A DNA stretch of 14,682 nucleotides. It comes from CAZFAT01 sp964517075 (GTDB lineage Bacteria > Acidobacteriota > Vicinamibacteria > Vicinamibacterales > SCN-69-37). Below the pieces are notes generated by a model, which saw only the letters and a program-made list of their open reading frames with translations, was not told the DNA's origin and ran no database searches. Made by a program: the position numbers and the translations under genes. The stretch spans positions 1 through 14,682 of the forward strand of contig CAZFAT010000400.1 of assembly GCA_964517075.1 (NCBI GenBank), read 5' to 3'. Below, piece by piece: positions 6,937 to 14,682 of the stretch. Position 1 is the first letter of the stretch. The number at the start of each line of letters is the position of its first letter.

Positions 6937-8193
6937 ATGGTTGTCACTGAGACGCTGCCGTCGGGGCTGCGGCTGCTGACGGAGGCCATGCCGCAAGTCC
7001 GGTCGGTGACCGTGGGCGTGTGGCTGACCCGCGGCTCCCGCCACGAGTCCGATCCGGAAAGCGGGGTGGCGCACTTCGTGGAGCACATGCTCTTCAAAGG
7101 CACCACGAGCCGGTCCGCGCAGGTGATAGCCCAGACCATCGACTCCATTGGCGGGCAGCTCGACGCGTTCACGTCGAAGGAGTATGCCGGCTACTACATC
7201 AAGGTGCTCGACGAGCACCTACCGCTCGCCATCGATCTGCTGGGCGACATCGTGATGCACCCCGCGTTTGCTCCGACGGACGTCGAGCGGGAGCAGAGCG
7301 TCATTCTCGAAGAAATCAAGATGGTCGAGGACGCGCCGGACGACCTCGTGCACGAAGTGTTTGCCCAGCAGTTCTGGTCGCGCCACCCACTGGGCCGGCC
7401 GATCCTCGGTACGCCCGAAACCGTTTCGTCGTTCGATGCGCCGCGGCTCCGCCAGTACTTCGGTTCGACCTATCTGGCACAGAACTTCGTCGTGGCGGCC
7501 GCCGGACATCTCGAGCATGGTCGCGTCCGCGATCTGGTGAACCGTGTGTTCGAGGGGCTGCCTGGCGGCGCGTTGACAGCCAGTGAGGCGCCACCAGCGG
7601 TGACGCCGGGCCTGGTGATCCGGCAGAAGGATATCGAGCAGAGTCACCTGTGTCTGGGCGCGCCGGCCTACCCGCAGGCTCACGCCGACCGCCACGCGAT
7701 GTATGTGCTCAACACCGTGCTCGGCGGGTCCATGAGCTCGCGGCTGTTTCAACACATTCGCGAAGAGCGCGGGCTGGCCTATGCGGTCTTCAGCAGTCTC
7801 GCCACCTATAGCGATGCGGGCGCCATTACCGTATATGCCGGCTGCGCCACCGAGCGGGTTCGTGAAGTGGTGGACCTGACGCTGGCCGAGCTGCGTGGCC
7901 TTCGCGACGAGCCCGTGCCGCCCGACGAACTGCAGCGCGCGAAGGATCACCTCAAGGGCAGCCTGACGCTGAGCCTCGAGAACACATCCAGCCGCATGTC
8001 GCAGCTGGCCCGCCAGGAGATGCAGTTCGGCCGCCAGTTCACCCTCGACGAGATCCTCGCGGCCATTGATGCCGTGTCCGCCGCGGACGTGCAGCGTGTC
8101 GCCTGCGATGTGTTCCGGGACGGCGCGCCGGTCGCCACCGTCGTCGGTCCGGGTCCGCAGTCGCAGCTGACCGCCGATCAGCTTCGGGTCTGA
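6937..8193 (+). CDS. M16 family zinc metallopeptidase (pitrilysin/insulinase-like)
   Basis: Cytoplasmic zinc peptidase of the M16B processing-peptidase type, 418 residues from ATG 6937. The inverted zinc motif HxxEH is at residues 46-50 (HFVEH), and the third ligand fits E126 within the VILEEI segment, 76 residues after the second His, the expected spacing. The C-terminal half has the RGLAYAV and DAGA segments typical of the inactive-domain part of this family. No signal peptide is seen. In-frame TTG 6910 and GTG 6919/6928 are alternative starts, but homologues normally begin just before the LPSGLRL-like strand, which favours 6937; no strong ribosome site is visible at any of them. It is the first gene of the plus unit, six bases before purB. 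Relatives include Bacillus YmxG/MlpA; the natural substrate is unknown and no link to purine synthesis is established. Confidence 0.93.
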   Translation: MVVTETLPSGLRLLTEAMPQVRSVTVGVWLTRGSRHESDPESGVAHFVEHMLFKGTTSRSAQVIAQTIDSIGGQLDAFTSKEYAGYYIKVLDEHLPLAIDLLGDIVMHPAFAPTDVEREQSVILEEIKMVEDAPDDLVHEVFAQQFWSRHPLGRPILGTPETVSSFDAPRLRQYFGSTYLAQNFVVAAAGHLEHGRVRDLVNRVFEGLPGGALTASEAPPAVTPGLVIRQKDIEQSHLCLGAPAYPQAHADRHAMYVLNTVLGGSMSSRLFQHIREERGLAYAVFSSLATYSDAGAITVYAGCATERVREVVDLTLAELRGLRDEPVPPDELQRAKDHLKGSLTLSLENTSSRMSQLARQEMQFGRQFTLDEILAAIDAVSAADVQRVACDVFRDGAPVATVVGPGPQSQLTADQLRV

Positions 8194-8199
8194 ACAGCC

Positions 8200-9510
8200 A
8201 TGATTCCCCGCTACACCCACCAGCAGATGGGCGCGATTTGGACCGACGCCAGGCGGTATCAAACCTGGCTGGACGTCGAACTCGCGGCGACCGACGCCCT
8301 CGCCGCCGCGGGCGTCGTACCTGAGGCCGACGCGCGGGCGCTGCGGGAGAAGGCCAGCGTCGATGCCGAGCGCGTCGAGGAGATCGAGCGGACGACGCAG
8401 CACGACGTGATTGCCTTTACGACGGCCGTGGCCGAGCGCGTCGGTCCGGCGGCCCGGTGGCTGCACTTCGGCCTGACGTCCTCCGACGTGCTCGATACCG
8501 CGCTCGCCCTGCAGATGCGAGAGGCCTGCGACGTCATTCTCGACGATATCAACGCGCTGTTGGAGGCGATTGGCAGGCGCGCGATGGAACATCGCCGGAC
8601 ACCGATGATTGGGCGCACGCACGGCGTCCATGCCGAGCCCATGACCTTTGGCGTGAAGCTCGCCCTCTGGCATGCGGAGGTGCAGCGCGGGCGCGTGCGC
8701 CTGGTGCGCGCGCGCGAGGCCGTCTCGGTCGGCAAGTTGTCGGGCGCGGTCGGCATGTTCGCCCATGTGACGCCGGACATCGAAGCCGCGGTGTGTCGAC
8801 GCCTGGGCCTGGCCGCGGCTCCGGTCTCCTCCCAGGTGATTCAGCGGGATCGGCACGCGGAGCTCGTGACCGCGCTCGCCATCCTCGCGGCGTCGCTCGA
8901 GAAGTTCGCGCTGGAGGTCCGGGGCCTGCAGAAGACCGAGATTGGCGAAGTTGAGGAGCCCTTCGGCCGCGGTCAGAAGGGATCGTCGGCGATGCCGCAC
9001 AAGCGAAACCCCATCGGGTGCGAGCAGATTACCGGCCTCGCCCGGCTCGTCCGCGCCAACGCCATCGCCGCGATCGAGAACGTCGCGCTCTGGCATGAGC
9101 GCGACATCTCGCATTCCTCGGTTGAACGGGTGATTCTGCCTGACAGCTTCATCGCCCTGGACCATATGCTGCGCCGCTTCACGACCATCGTCGGCGGCCT
9201 GGTCGTCCACCCGGACCGGATGCTGGAGAATCTCCAGCGCTCGCGAGGCGTCGTGTTTTCGGGGACCGTGCTGCTGGAGCTTGCCCGGCGGGGCGTGTCG
9301 CGGGAGCAGGCCTATGCGTGGGTCCAGCGCAATGCCATGCGCTCGTTCGAGGAACGCCGGGATTTCCGCGAGCTGCTCCTGGCCGACGCGGACATTACCG
9401 GCGTCCTGCCGCGTGCCGTCATCGACGACGCGTTCAGTCTCGAGACGCACCTCAGACATACCGACGCCATTTTCGAGCGCGTGTTCGAGCTTCGACCCGC
9501 CGCCGTGTGA
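8200..9510 (+). CDS. purB: Adenylosuccinate lyase
   Basis: Fumarase/aspartase-superfamily lyase that removes fumarate from SAICAR and from adenylosuccinate, steps in de novo IMP and AMP synthesis. At 436 residues it matches the short Bacillus/Thermotoga type. Catalytic elements are in place: H68 in TQHDV, H141 in GRTHGVH, and the flexible signature loop GSSAMPHKRNP at 261-271 with the catalytic serine. The His positions coincide with those known in B. subtilis PurB. ATG 8200 starts six bases after the M16 peptidase stop with little ribosome-site sequence, suggesting read-through translation within one mRNA. A GC hairpin follows the stop, then purS. In many purine operons purC lies between purB and purS; here it does not. 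Confidence 0.98.
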   Translation: MIPRYTHQQMGAIWTDARRYQTWLDVELAATDALAAAGVVPEADARALREKASVDAERVEEIERTTQHDVIAFTTAVAERVGPAARWLHFGLTSSDVLDTALALQMREACDVILDDINALLEAIGRRAMEHRRTPMIGRTHGVHAEPMTFGVKLALWHAEVQRGRVRLVRAREAVSVGKLSGAVGMFAHVTPDIEAAVCRRLGLAAAPVSSQVIQRDRHAELVTALAILAASLEKFALEVRGLQKTEIGEVEEPFGRGQKGSSAMPHKRNPIGCEQITGLARLVRANAIAAIENVALWHERDISHSSVERVILPDSFIALDHMLRRFTTIVGGLVVHPDRMLENLQRSRGVVFSGTVLLELARRGVSREQAYAWVQRNAMRSFEERRDFRELLLADADITGVLPRAVIDDAFSLETHLRHTDAIFERVFELRPAAV

Positions 9511-9527
9511 GGGCGCCGCGAGCGCCC
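9511..9527 (+). other. GC-rich hairpin between purB and purS
   Basis: GGGCGC (9511-9516) and GCGCCC (9522-9527) form a perfect 6-bp stem with a 5-base loop, directly after the purB stop and ending one base before the purS ribosome site. There is no following T run, so it is not a typical intrinsic terminator. It could affect mRNA processing or purS initiation, or be chance in GC-rich DNA. Confidence 0.35.
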
Positions 9528-9532
9528 GGGAG
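9528..9532 (+). promoter_or_regulatory. purS ribosome binding site
   Basis: GGGAG lies five bases before the ATG at 9538 and immediately after the 3' arm of the purB-purS hairpin. It supports this start for PurS. Confidence 0.6.
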
Positions 9533-9537
9533 TCACG

Positions 9538-9801
9538 ATGAAAGCGCGTGTGTTCGTCACCCTGAAGCCGTCCGTCTTCGATCCGCAGGGGAGCACCATT
9601 GCCGAAGCGCTGCATTCCCTGGGGTACGGCGCCGTGGCCGACGTCCGGCAAGGGAAGTACTTCGACCTGGACCTCGCGGTCGCGTCGGCGGGGGAGGCCG
9701 AGCGCCTGGCGGCGGAGCTGGCCGACCGCGTGCTGGCCAATCCCGTGATTGAGAGCTTTCGTATTGAAGTCGCCGCGCCAGGCGCCGGGGAGGCGCGATG
9801 A
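9538..9801 (+). CDS. purS: FGAM synthase subunit PurS
   Basis: Small 87-residue subunit of the three-part phosphoribosylformylglycinamidine synthase; it bridges PurQ and PurL so that ammonia released by PurQ reaches the PurL site. The sequence has the diagnostic segments: VTLKPSVFDPQG near the start, ALHSLGY, DVRQGKYFDL and LANPVIE near the end. Length and motifs match B. subtilis PurS. The start ATG has GGGAG five bases upstream. The stop overlaps the purQ start by four bases (ATGA), consistent with the need for matched subunit amounts. Presence of PurS predicts a short PurL and separate PurQ, both of which follow. Confidence 0.97.
   Translation: MKARVFVTLKPSVFDPQGSTIAEALHSLGYGAVADVRQGKYFDLDLAVASAGEAERLAAELADRVLANPVIESFRIEVAAPGAGEAR
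9787..9793 (+). promoter_or_regulatory. purQ ribosome binding site
   Basis: GGGGAGG sits inside the last codons of purS, four bases before the purQ ATG at 9798. It is the strongest Shine-Dalgarno match in the window and supports efficient coupled start of PurQ. Confidence 0.7.
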
Positions 9802-10511
9802 CCTTTGCCGTCGTGGTGTTTCCGGGATCGAATTGCGATCACGACGCCTGGCACGCGGCCAGCGTGCTCGGTCAGAAGGCGCGCTTCGTCTGGCACAAGG
9901 AAACGTCGCTGGCCGGCGCGGACGTCGTGGTCCTGCCCGGTGGGTTTTCCCACGGCGACTATTTGCGGACCGGCGCGATCGCGCGGTTCTCACCCATCAT
10001 GGCGGCCGTGCGGGAGTTTGCCGAGACCGGACCGGTTCTCGGGATCTGCAACGGTTTTCAGATCCTCCTGGAGTCCGGCCTGCTGCCGGGCGCCATGCTC
10101 CGGAATCGCGACGTCCGTTTCCACTGCGAGTTCGTCCACGTGCGCGTGGAGCAGGTGAACACGCCGTTCACGGCGCTCTGCCGGCCGGGACAGGTGCTGC
10201 GCATTCCCATCGCGCACGGCGAGGGCAACTACTACGCGCCGCCCGACACGATTGCCGATCTCGAAGCGAACGGACGCGTGGTGTTCCGGTACGCCGACGC
10301 GCAGGGCCAGCTCGTGGACGCCGCCAATCCGAACGGCTCTCTCCACAGCATCGCCGGCATCTGCAACGCGGGCCGGAACGTCGTCGGTCTGATGCCCCAC
10401 CCGGAGCGGGCCTGCGAGGCCATCACGGGCAGTGCCGACGGTCGCGTCCTCTTCGAGTCGGTGGTCGAGACGCTGGCACGCGGCGGCCGGCTCGAGGCGG
10501 TGACTCCGTGA
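9798..10511 (+). CDS. purQ: FGAM synthase glutaminase subunit PurQ
   Basis: Class I glutamine amidotransferase of 237 residues that hydrolyses glutamine to supply ammonia to PurL. The triad is visible: nucleophile C84 in LGICNGFQ, H201 and E203 in MPHPER. The N-terminal FPGSNCD and the LPGGFSHGDYLR segment are standard for PurQ. Length is typical of the Bacillus-type subunit. Its ATG overlaps the purS stop, and its TGA overlaps the purL GTG, both by four bases, so purS, purQ and purL form a coupled run encoding one complex. Confidence 0.98.
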   Translation: MTFAVVVFPGSNCDHDAWHAASVLGQKARFVWHKETSLAGADVVVLPGGFSHGDYLRTGAIARFSPIMAAVREFAETGPVLGICNGFQILLESGLLPGAMLRNRDVRFHCEFVHVRVEQVNTPFTALCRPGQVLRIPIAHGEGNYYAPPDTIADLEANGRVVFRYADAQGQLVDAANPNGSLHSIAGICNAGRNVVGLMPHPERACEAITGSADGRVLFESVVETLARGGRLEAVTP

Positions 10512-12745
10512 CGATCGCACCCGACGTGCTCGCCCGTCACGGCCTGACGAATGAGGAGTACGCCCGGATCGTGGGGCGCCTCGGCCGTGAGCCGAACCTC
10601 ACGGAACTGGGTCTGTTCTCGGTGATGTGGTCCGAGCACTGCAGCTACAAGAGCTCGCGCGTGCATCTGAGGACGCTGCCGACCGAAGGCGCGCGCGTGC
10701 TGCAGGGACCCGGCGAAAACGCCGGCGCCGTGGACATCGGCGATGGTCTGGCGGCGGTATTCAAGATCGAATCACACAACCACCCATCGTTCATTGAGCC
10801 CTATCAGGGGGCCGCCACCGGCGTCGGCGGGATCATTCGCGACATCTTCACGATGGGCGCGCGGCCGATCGCGCTGCTCAATTCGCTCCGCTTCGGTAGC
10901 CTGGACGACGGGCGAACGCGCCGCATTCTGCGCGGCGTCGTGGCGGGCATCGCGGGCTATGGCAACAGCATGGGGATTCCCACCATCGGTGGCGAAGTGG
11001 TGTTCGACGAGACCTATGCCGGCAACCCCCTCGTGAACGTGTTTTGTCTGGGCGTCGCGCGTCACGACGCGATCGTGAAGGGGCAGGCCTCGGGCATCGG
11101 CAACCCCGTGTACTACGTGGGCGCCAAGACCGGTCGTGACGGCATTCACGGCGCCACGATGGCCTCGGCTGAGTTCGATGAACGATCGGCGGAGAAACGC
11201 CCGGCGGTTCAGGTGGGCGACCCGTTCATGGAGAAGCTGCTCCTCGAGGCCTGCCTCGAGGTGATGGCCACCGACGCCTGCGTCGGGGTCCAGGACATGG
11301 GGGCCGCCGGCCTGACCTGCTCCACGTCCGAGACCGGGGCCCGCGGCGGGGTGGGCATCGAGATCGACGTCGACCGCGTTCCGCAGCGGGAAACCGGCAT
11401 GTCCCCCTACGAAATCATGCTCTCCGAGTCGCAGGAGCGGATGCTGCTGATCGTCAAACGCGGCCGGGAAACCGAGGTCGAGCGCGTCTTCGAGAAATGG
11501 GACCTCCATGCGGTGAAGATCGGCGAAGTGACGTCGGATCAGCGGCTGCGGGTTCGCCAGGGCGATGCCGTCGTGGCTGACGTGCCCAATCGCGCGCTGA
11601 CGGACGAGGCGCCGGTGTACACGCGGCCGATTCGCGAACCGGACGGCCGCGACGAGCTCCTGCGGGTGCCGGAGATTGCGCTGGAACGGCCGCCGTCCAT
11701 CCCGGACGTCTTCCTGCGGCTGTTGTCCTCGCCCACTGTCGCGAGCAAGCAGTGGATCTATCGTCAGTACGATCACATGGTGCGGACGAATACCGTCGTC
11801 CTGCCAGGGCTCGGATCCGCTGTCGTCCGCATCAAGGAAAGCGGCCGCGGTATTGCGATGTCGGTCGACGGCAACGGCCGTTTCTGCCTGCTGGATCCCC
11901 GCGAAGGGGCGCGCCTCGCGGTGGCCGAGGCCGCGCGCAACGTCGCCTGCGCCGGCGCCGAGCCCATTGGCGCCACCAACTGCCTCAACTTCGGCAACCC
12001 GGAACGCCCGGAGATCATGTGGCAGTTCGCGGAAGCCGTCGCGGGCATCGGCGACGCGTGCCGCGCCCTCGACATCCCGATCACCGGCGGCAACGTCAGT
12101 CTCTACAACGAGACCGACGGAGTGCCGATTCTCCCCACACCGGTCATCGGCGTCATCGGCCTGATGGACGATGCCGAGCGGGCCCGGACCCGTGCGTTTC
12201 CATCGGCAGGGCTCGCGGTCATCCTGCTGGGTGCGAGCGCCGGCGAACTTGGCGGGAGCGAGTACCTCAAGACCATCCACGGCCTCGTTCGCGGCCGGCC
12301 GCCCGCGCTGGATCTCGTCCGCGAACGCGCCCTCCTGCGACTGCTCGTCGATCTGGCCGGACGCGGCGACATCGAGTCCGCGCACGATTGCGCGGAGGGC
12401 GGCCTCGCCGTGACCCTCGCCGAGTGCTGTTTCGACACGGGTGGCGTGGGCGTGGATGCGACCGTGCCAGCGGTCGAGTCGCCCGATGGCGCGGATTCGC
12501 TCGTCGCCACGCTGTTTGGCGAGTCGGCCTCCCGCGTGGTGGTGAGTGCAACGCCCGCGCGCGCCGCCGCGGTGCTGGCCTCGGCCGCGGCCGCCGGCGT
12601 GCCCGCGCTCCGGATCGGCCGGACTGGCGGCGCGGCCATTCGCATCGCGGTCAGTGGCGCGGTGGCCATCGACGTGCCTGTCGACGAGGCGGAAGCTCGG
12701 TGGAACGGGACCTTGCGCGCATGGCTGGACGGCCGCGCGGCTTGA
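10508..12745 (+). CDS. purL: FGAM synthase large subunit PurL (short type)
   Basis: ATP-dependent synthetase subunit that converts FGAR to FGAM using ammonia from PurQ. At 745 residues it is the short PurL used with PurS and PurQ, not the fused 1,300-residue enzyme. It carries two AIRS-type halves. In the first are MWSEHCSYK (H45), the GPGENAG segment near 67, IESHNHPS near 87-94, and the GIIRDIFTMGARP segment. ESQERM is near residue 306. The second half has GATNCLNFGNPE near 487 and GGNVSLYNE near 527. The start is GTG at 10508, giving a GTGA overlap with purQ; the reading frame stays open far upstream, but the motifs and overlap fix the start here. GAGG lies about ten bases before it. A 75-bp gap separates it from purF. 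Confidence 0.97.
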   Translation: MTIAPDVLARHGLTNEEYARIVGRLGREPNLTELGLFSVMWSEHCSYKSSRVHLRTLPTEGARVLQGPGENAGAVDIGDGLAAVFKIESHNHPSFIEPYQGAATGVGGIIRDIFTMGARPIALLNSLRFGSLDDGRTRRILRGVVAGIAGYGNSMGIPTIGGEVVFDETYAGNPLVNVFCLGVARHDAIVKGQASGIGNPVYYVGAKTGRDGIHGATMASAEFDERSAEKRPAVQVGDPFMEKLLLEACLEVMATDACVGVQDMGAAGLTCSTSETGARGGVGIEIDVDRVPQRETGMSPYEIMLSESQERMLLIVKRGRETEVERVFEKWDLHAVKIGEVTSDQRLRVRQGDAVVADVPNRALTDEAPVYTRPIREPDGRDELLRVPEIALERPPSIPDVFLRLLSSPTVASKQWIYRQYDHMVRTNTVVLPGLGSAVVRIKESGRGIAMSVDGNGRFCLLDPREGARLAVAEAARNVACAGAEPIGATNCLNFGNPERPEIMWQFAEAVAGIGDACRALDIPITGGNVSLYNETDGVPILPTPVIGVIGLMDDAERARTRAFPSAGLAVILLGASAGELGGSEYLKTIHGLVRGRPPALDLVRERALLRLLVDLAGRGDIESAHDCAEGGLAVTLAECCFDTGGVGVDATVPAVESPDGADSLVATLFGESASRVVVSATPARAAAVLASAAAAGVPALRIGRTGGAAIRIAVSGAVAIDVPVDEAEARWNGTLRAWLDGRAA

Positions 12746-12820
12746 GTGCATGCGAGGATCGAACCTGACCGCCCCCCGTCGTCGTCGGCGCGGGCCGGTT
12801 GAGTGGAGAATGGGCTGTTG
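12746..12820 (+). other. purL-purF spacer
   Basis: This 75-base gap is the largest between genes in the plus unit. It has a run of six C at about 12772-12777 and a weak, bulged complementarity (ACCGCCC against GGGCCGGT). No T-rich terminator and no convincing promoter are seen, so purF is probably on the same mRNA. Confidence 0.4.
12805..12808 (+). promoter_or_regulatory. Candidate purF ribosome binding site
   Basis: GGAG is 12 bases before ATG 12821 and nine before the in-frame TTG 12818. The spacing is better for TTG, so the exact PurF start is uncertain by one codon. Confidence 0.4.
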
Positions 12821-14220
<1,400 letters not shown>

Positions 14221-14224
<4 letters not shown>

Positions 14225-14682
14225 CGCGTTCTCTGTCGCTGGCGCTGACGCTCGTGCTGACCGTCCCCCCTCTGGCGGCCCAGTCGGGACCGGCGACAGC
14301 CGCAGACACCGCCGCCATCGATCAGTTGGGTTCATTCGACTACGACGTGAGGACCGCGGCCGCCCGGGCGATTCGGCGGAGCCCCCCCGACCGGATCGTG
14401 CCTGCCCTGCTGACGGCGGTCCGCGAACACCGGGACGAGTACGCTCGCTACCGGGCCCTCGTGCTGCTCGCCGGATTTGCGGAGGCGGTCACCTCGCCTG
14501 CGGTCGAGCCCACCGGTCAGATCATGCGCGCGATGCTGACCGACAGAAACGACCGGCTGAGGACCGTGGCCTATCAGTGGTTCGAGTACCACCCGGATCC
14601 CGCCGTTCTGCCCGTCCTCCTCGCGGCGCTGGACAAGGAACGTTCGGAGTTTCTGCGGCCGGCTCTCACCCGGGCCATCGTC
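14221..14682 (+). CDS. Exported HEAT-repeat protein (partial, C-terminus off the window)
   Basis: The open frame from ATG 14221 to the window's end encodes at least 154 residues. It begins with a clear signal peptide: MTR, a hydrophobic stretch of Leu, Ala and Val to about residue 20, then LAAQSG, a likely signal peptidase I region with no lipobox cysteine. The rest is helical with HEAT-like units, for example about residues 34-68 (DYDVRTAAARAIRR and IVPALLTAVRE) and 107-154 (NDRLRTVAYQWF and AVLPVLLAALDK). HEAT repeats are binding scaffolds, so no reaction can be assigned. The start overlaps the purF stop by four bases, so it is probably translated with purF although it should act outside the cytoplasm. 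The real length and number of repeats are unknown because of truncation. Confidence 0.8.

Noticed and set aside
6888..6950. Twenty-codon open frame (MNNLAYFL...) ahead of the M16 peptidase, as a possible leader peptide
   Set aside because: No ribosome site and no attenuator-like structure after it; this length is expected by chance.
7219..9993. Long open frame on the minus strand opposite the M16 peptidase, purB, purS and the start of purQ
   Set aside because: It is antisense to four conserved genes with intact motifs, is rich in Arg, Gly and His without domain signatures, and is the expected stop-free shadow in GC-rich DNA.
9749..10507. Upstream extension of the purL reading frame through purQ
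   Set aside because: The frame is open, but this part overlaps purQ entirely and lacks PurL homology; GTG 10508 gives the standard short PurL.
12746..12820. Terminator between purL and purF
   Set aside because: Only a bulged GC pairing without a T run is present.

Overview
This is a GC-rich, gene-dense window with no mobile elements, CRISPR arrays, tRNA or rRNA genes visible. It holds twelve protein genes in two divergent transcription units. Exported CRTAC1-like (FG-GAP/VCBS plus ASPIC/UnbV) and TPR proteins, very tight gene packing and a Bacillus-type purine set suggest an Acidobacteriota-like bacterium, possibly Vicinamibacteria. That placement is inference from gene content, not a marker-gene result.

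Minus-strand unit (about 6741 down to 1, running off the left edge). The order of transcription is exported TPR protein (copy 2), exported CRTAC1-like beta-propeller protein (copy 2), rlmN (23S rRNA/tRNA adenine C2-methyltransferase), exported TPR protein (copy 1), CRTAC1-like protein (copy 1, cut by the window edge). The two TPR/CRTAC1 pairs are clear paralogues along their whole shared length, so this is a duplicated two-gene module with rlmN between the copies. Both TPR-CRTAC1 junctions, and the rlmN-TPR junction, are 4-base ATGA/GTGA overlaps, which suggests translational coupling. The joint function of TPR and CRTAC1 is unknown. Export of both and their strict pairing suggest a periplasmic or surface complex.

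Divergent spacer (about 6742-6936). It is roughly 195 bp, the longest non-coding stretch in the window, and holds several short inverted repeats built on TGAC/GTCA words plus an AT-rich TATAAA patch. It probably contains the promoters of both units.

Plus-strand unit (6937 to the right edge). The order is an M16 zinc peptidase, purB, purS, purQ, purL, purF, and an exported HEAT-repeat protein cut by the window edge. PurS, PurQ and the short PurL form the three-subunit FGAM synthetase. PurF makes phosphoribosylamine and carries the four cysteines of the Fe-S Bacillus-type enzyme. PurB acts twice in the pathway (SAICAR and adenylosuccinate cleavage). Four-base overlaps link purS-purQ, purQ-purL and purF-HEAT. 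purC, purD, purM, purN, purE/K and purH are not in the window.

The most notable feature is the duplicated TPR/CRTAC1 module wrapped around rlmN. The second is an exported HEAT-repeat protein translationally coupled to purF. Neither is proof of a new system, but both are unusual arrangements that can be checked by comparative genomics.
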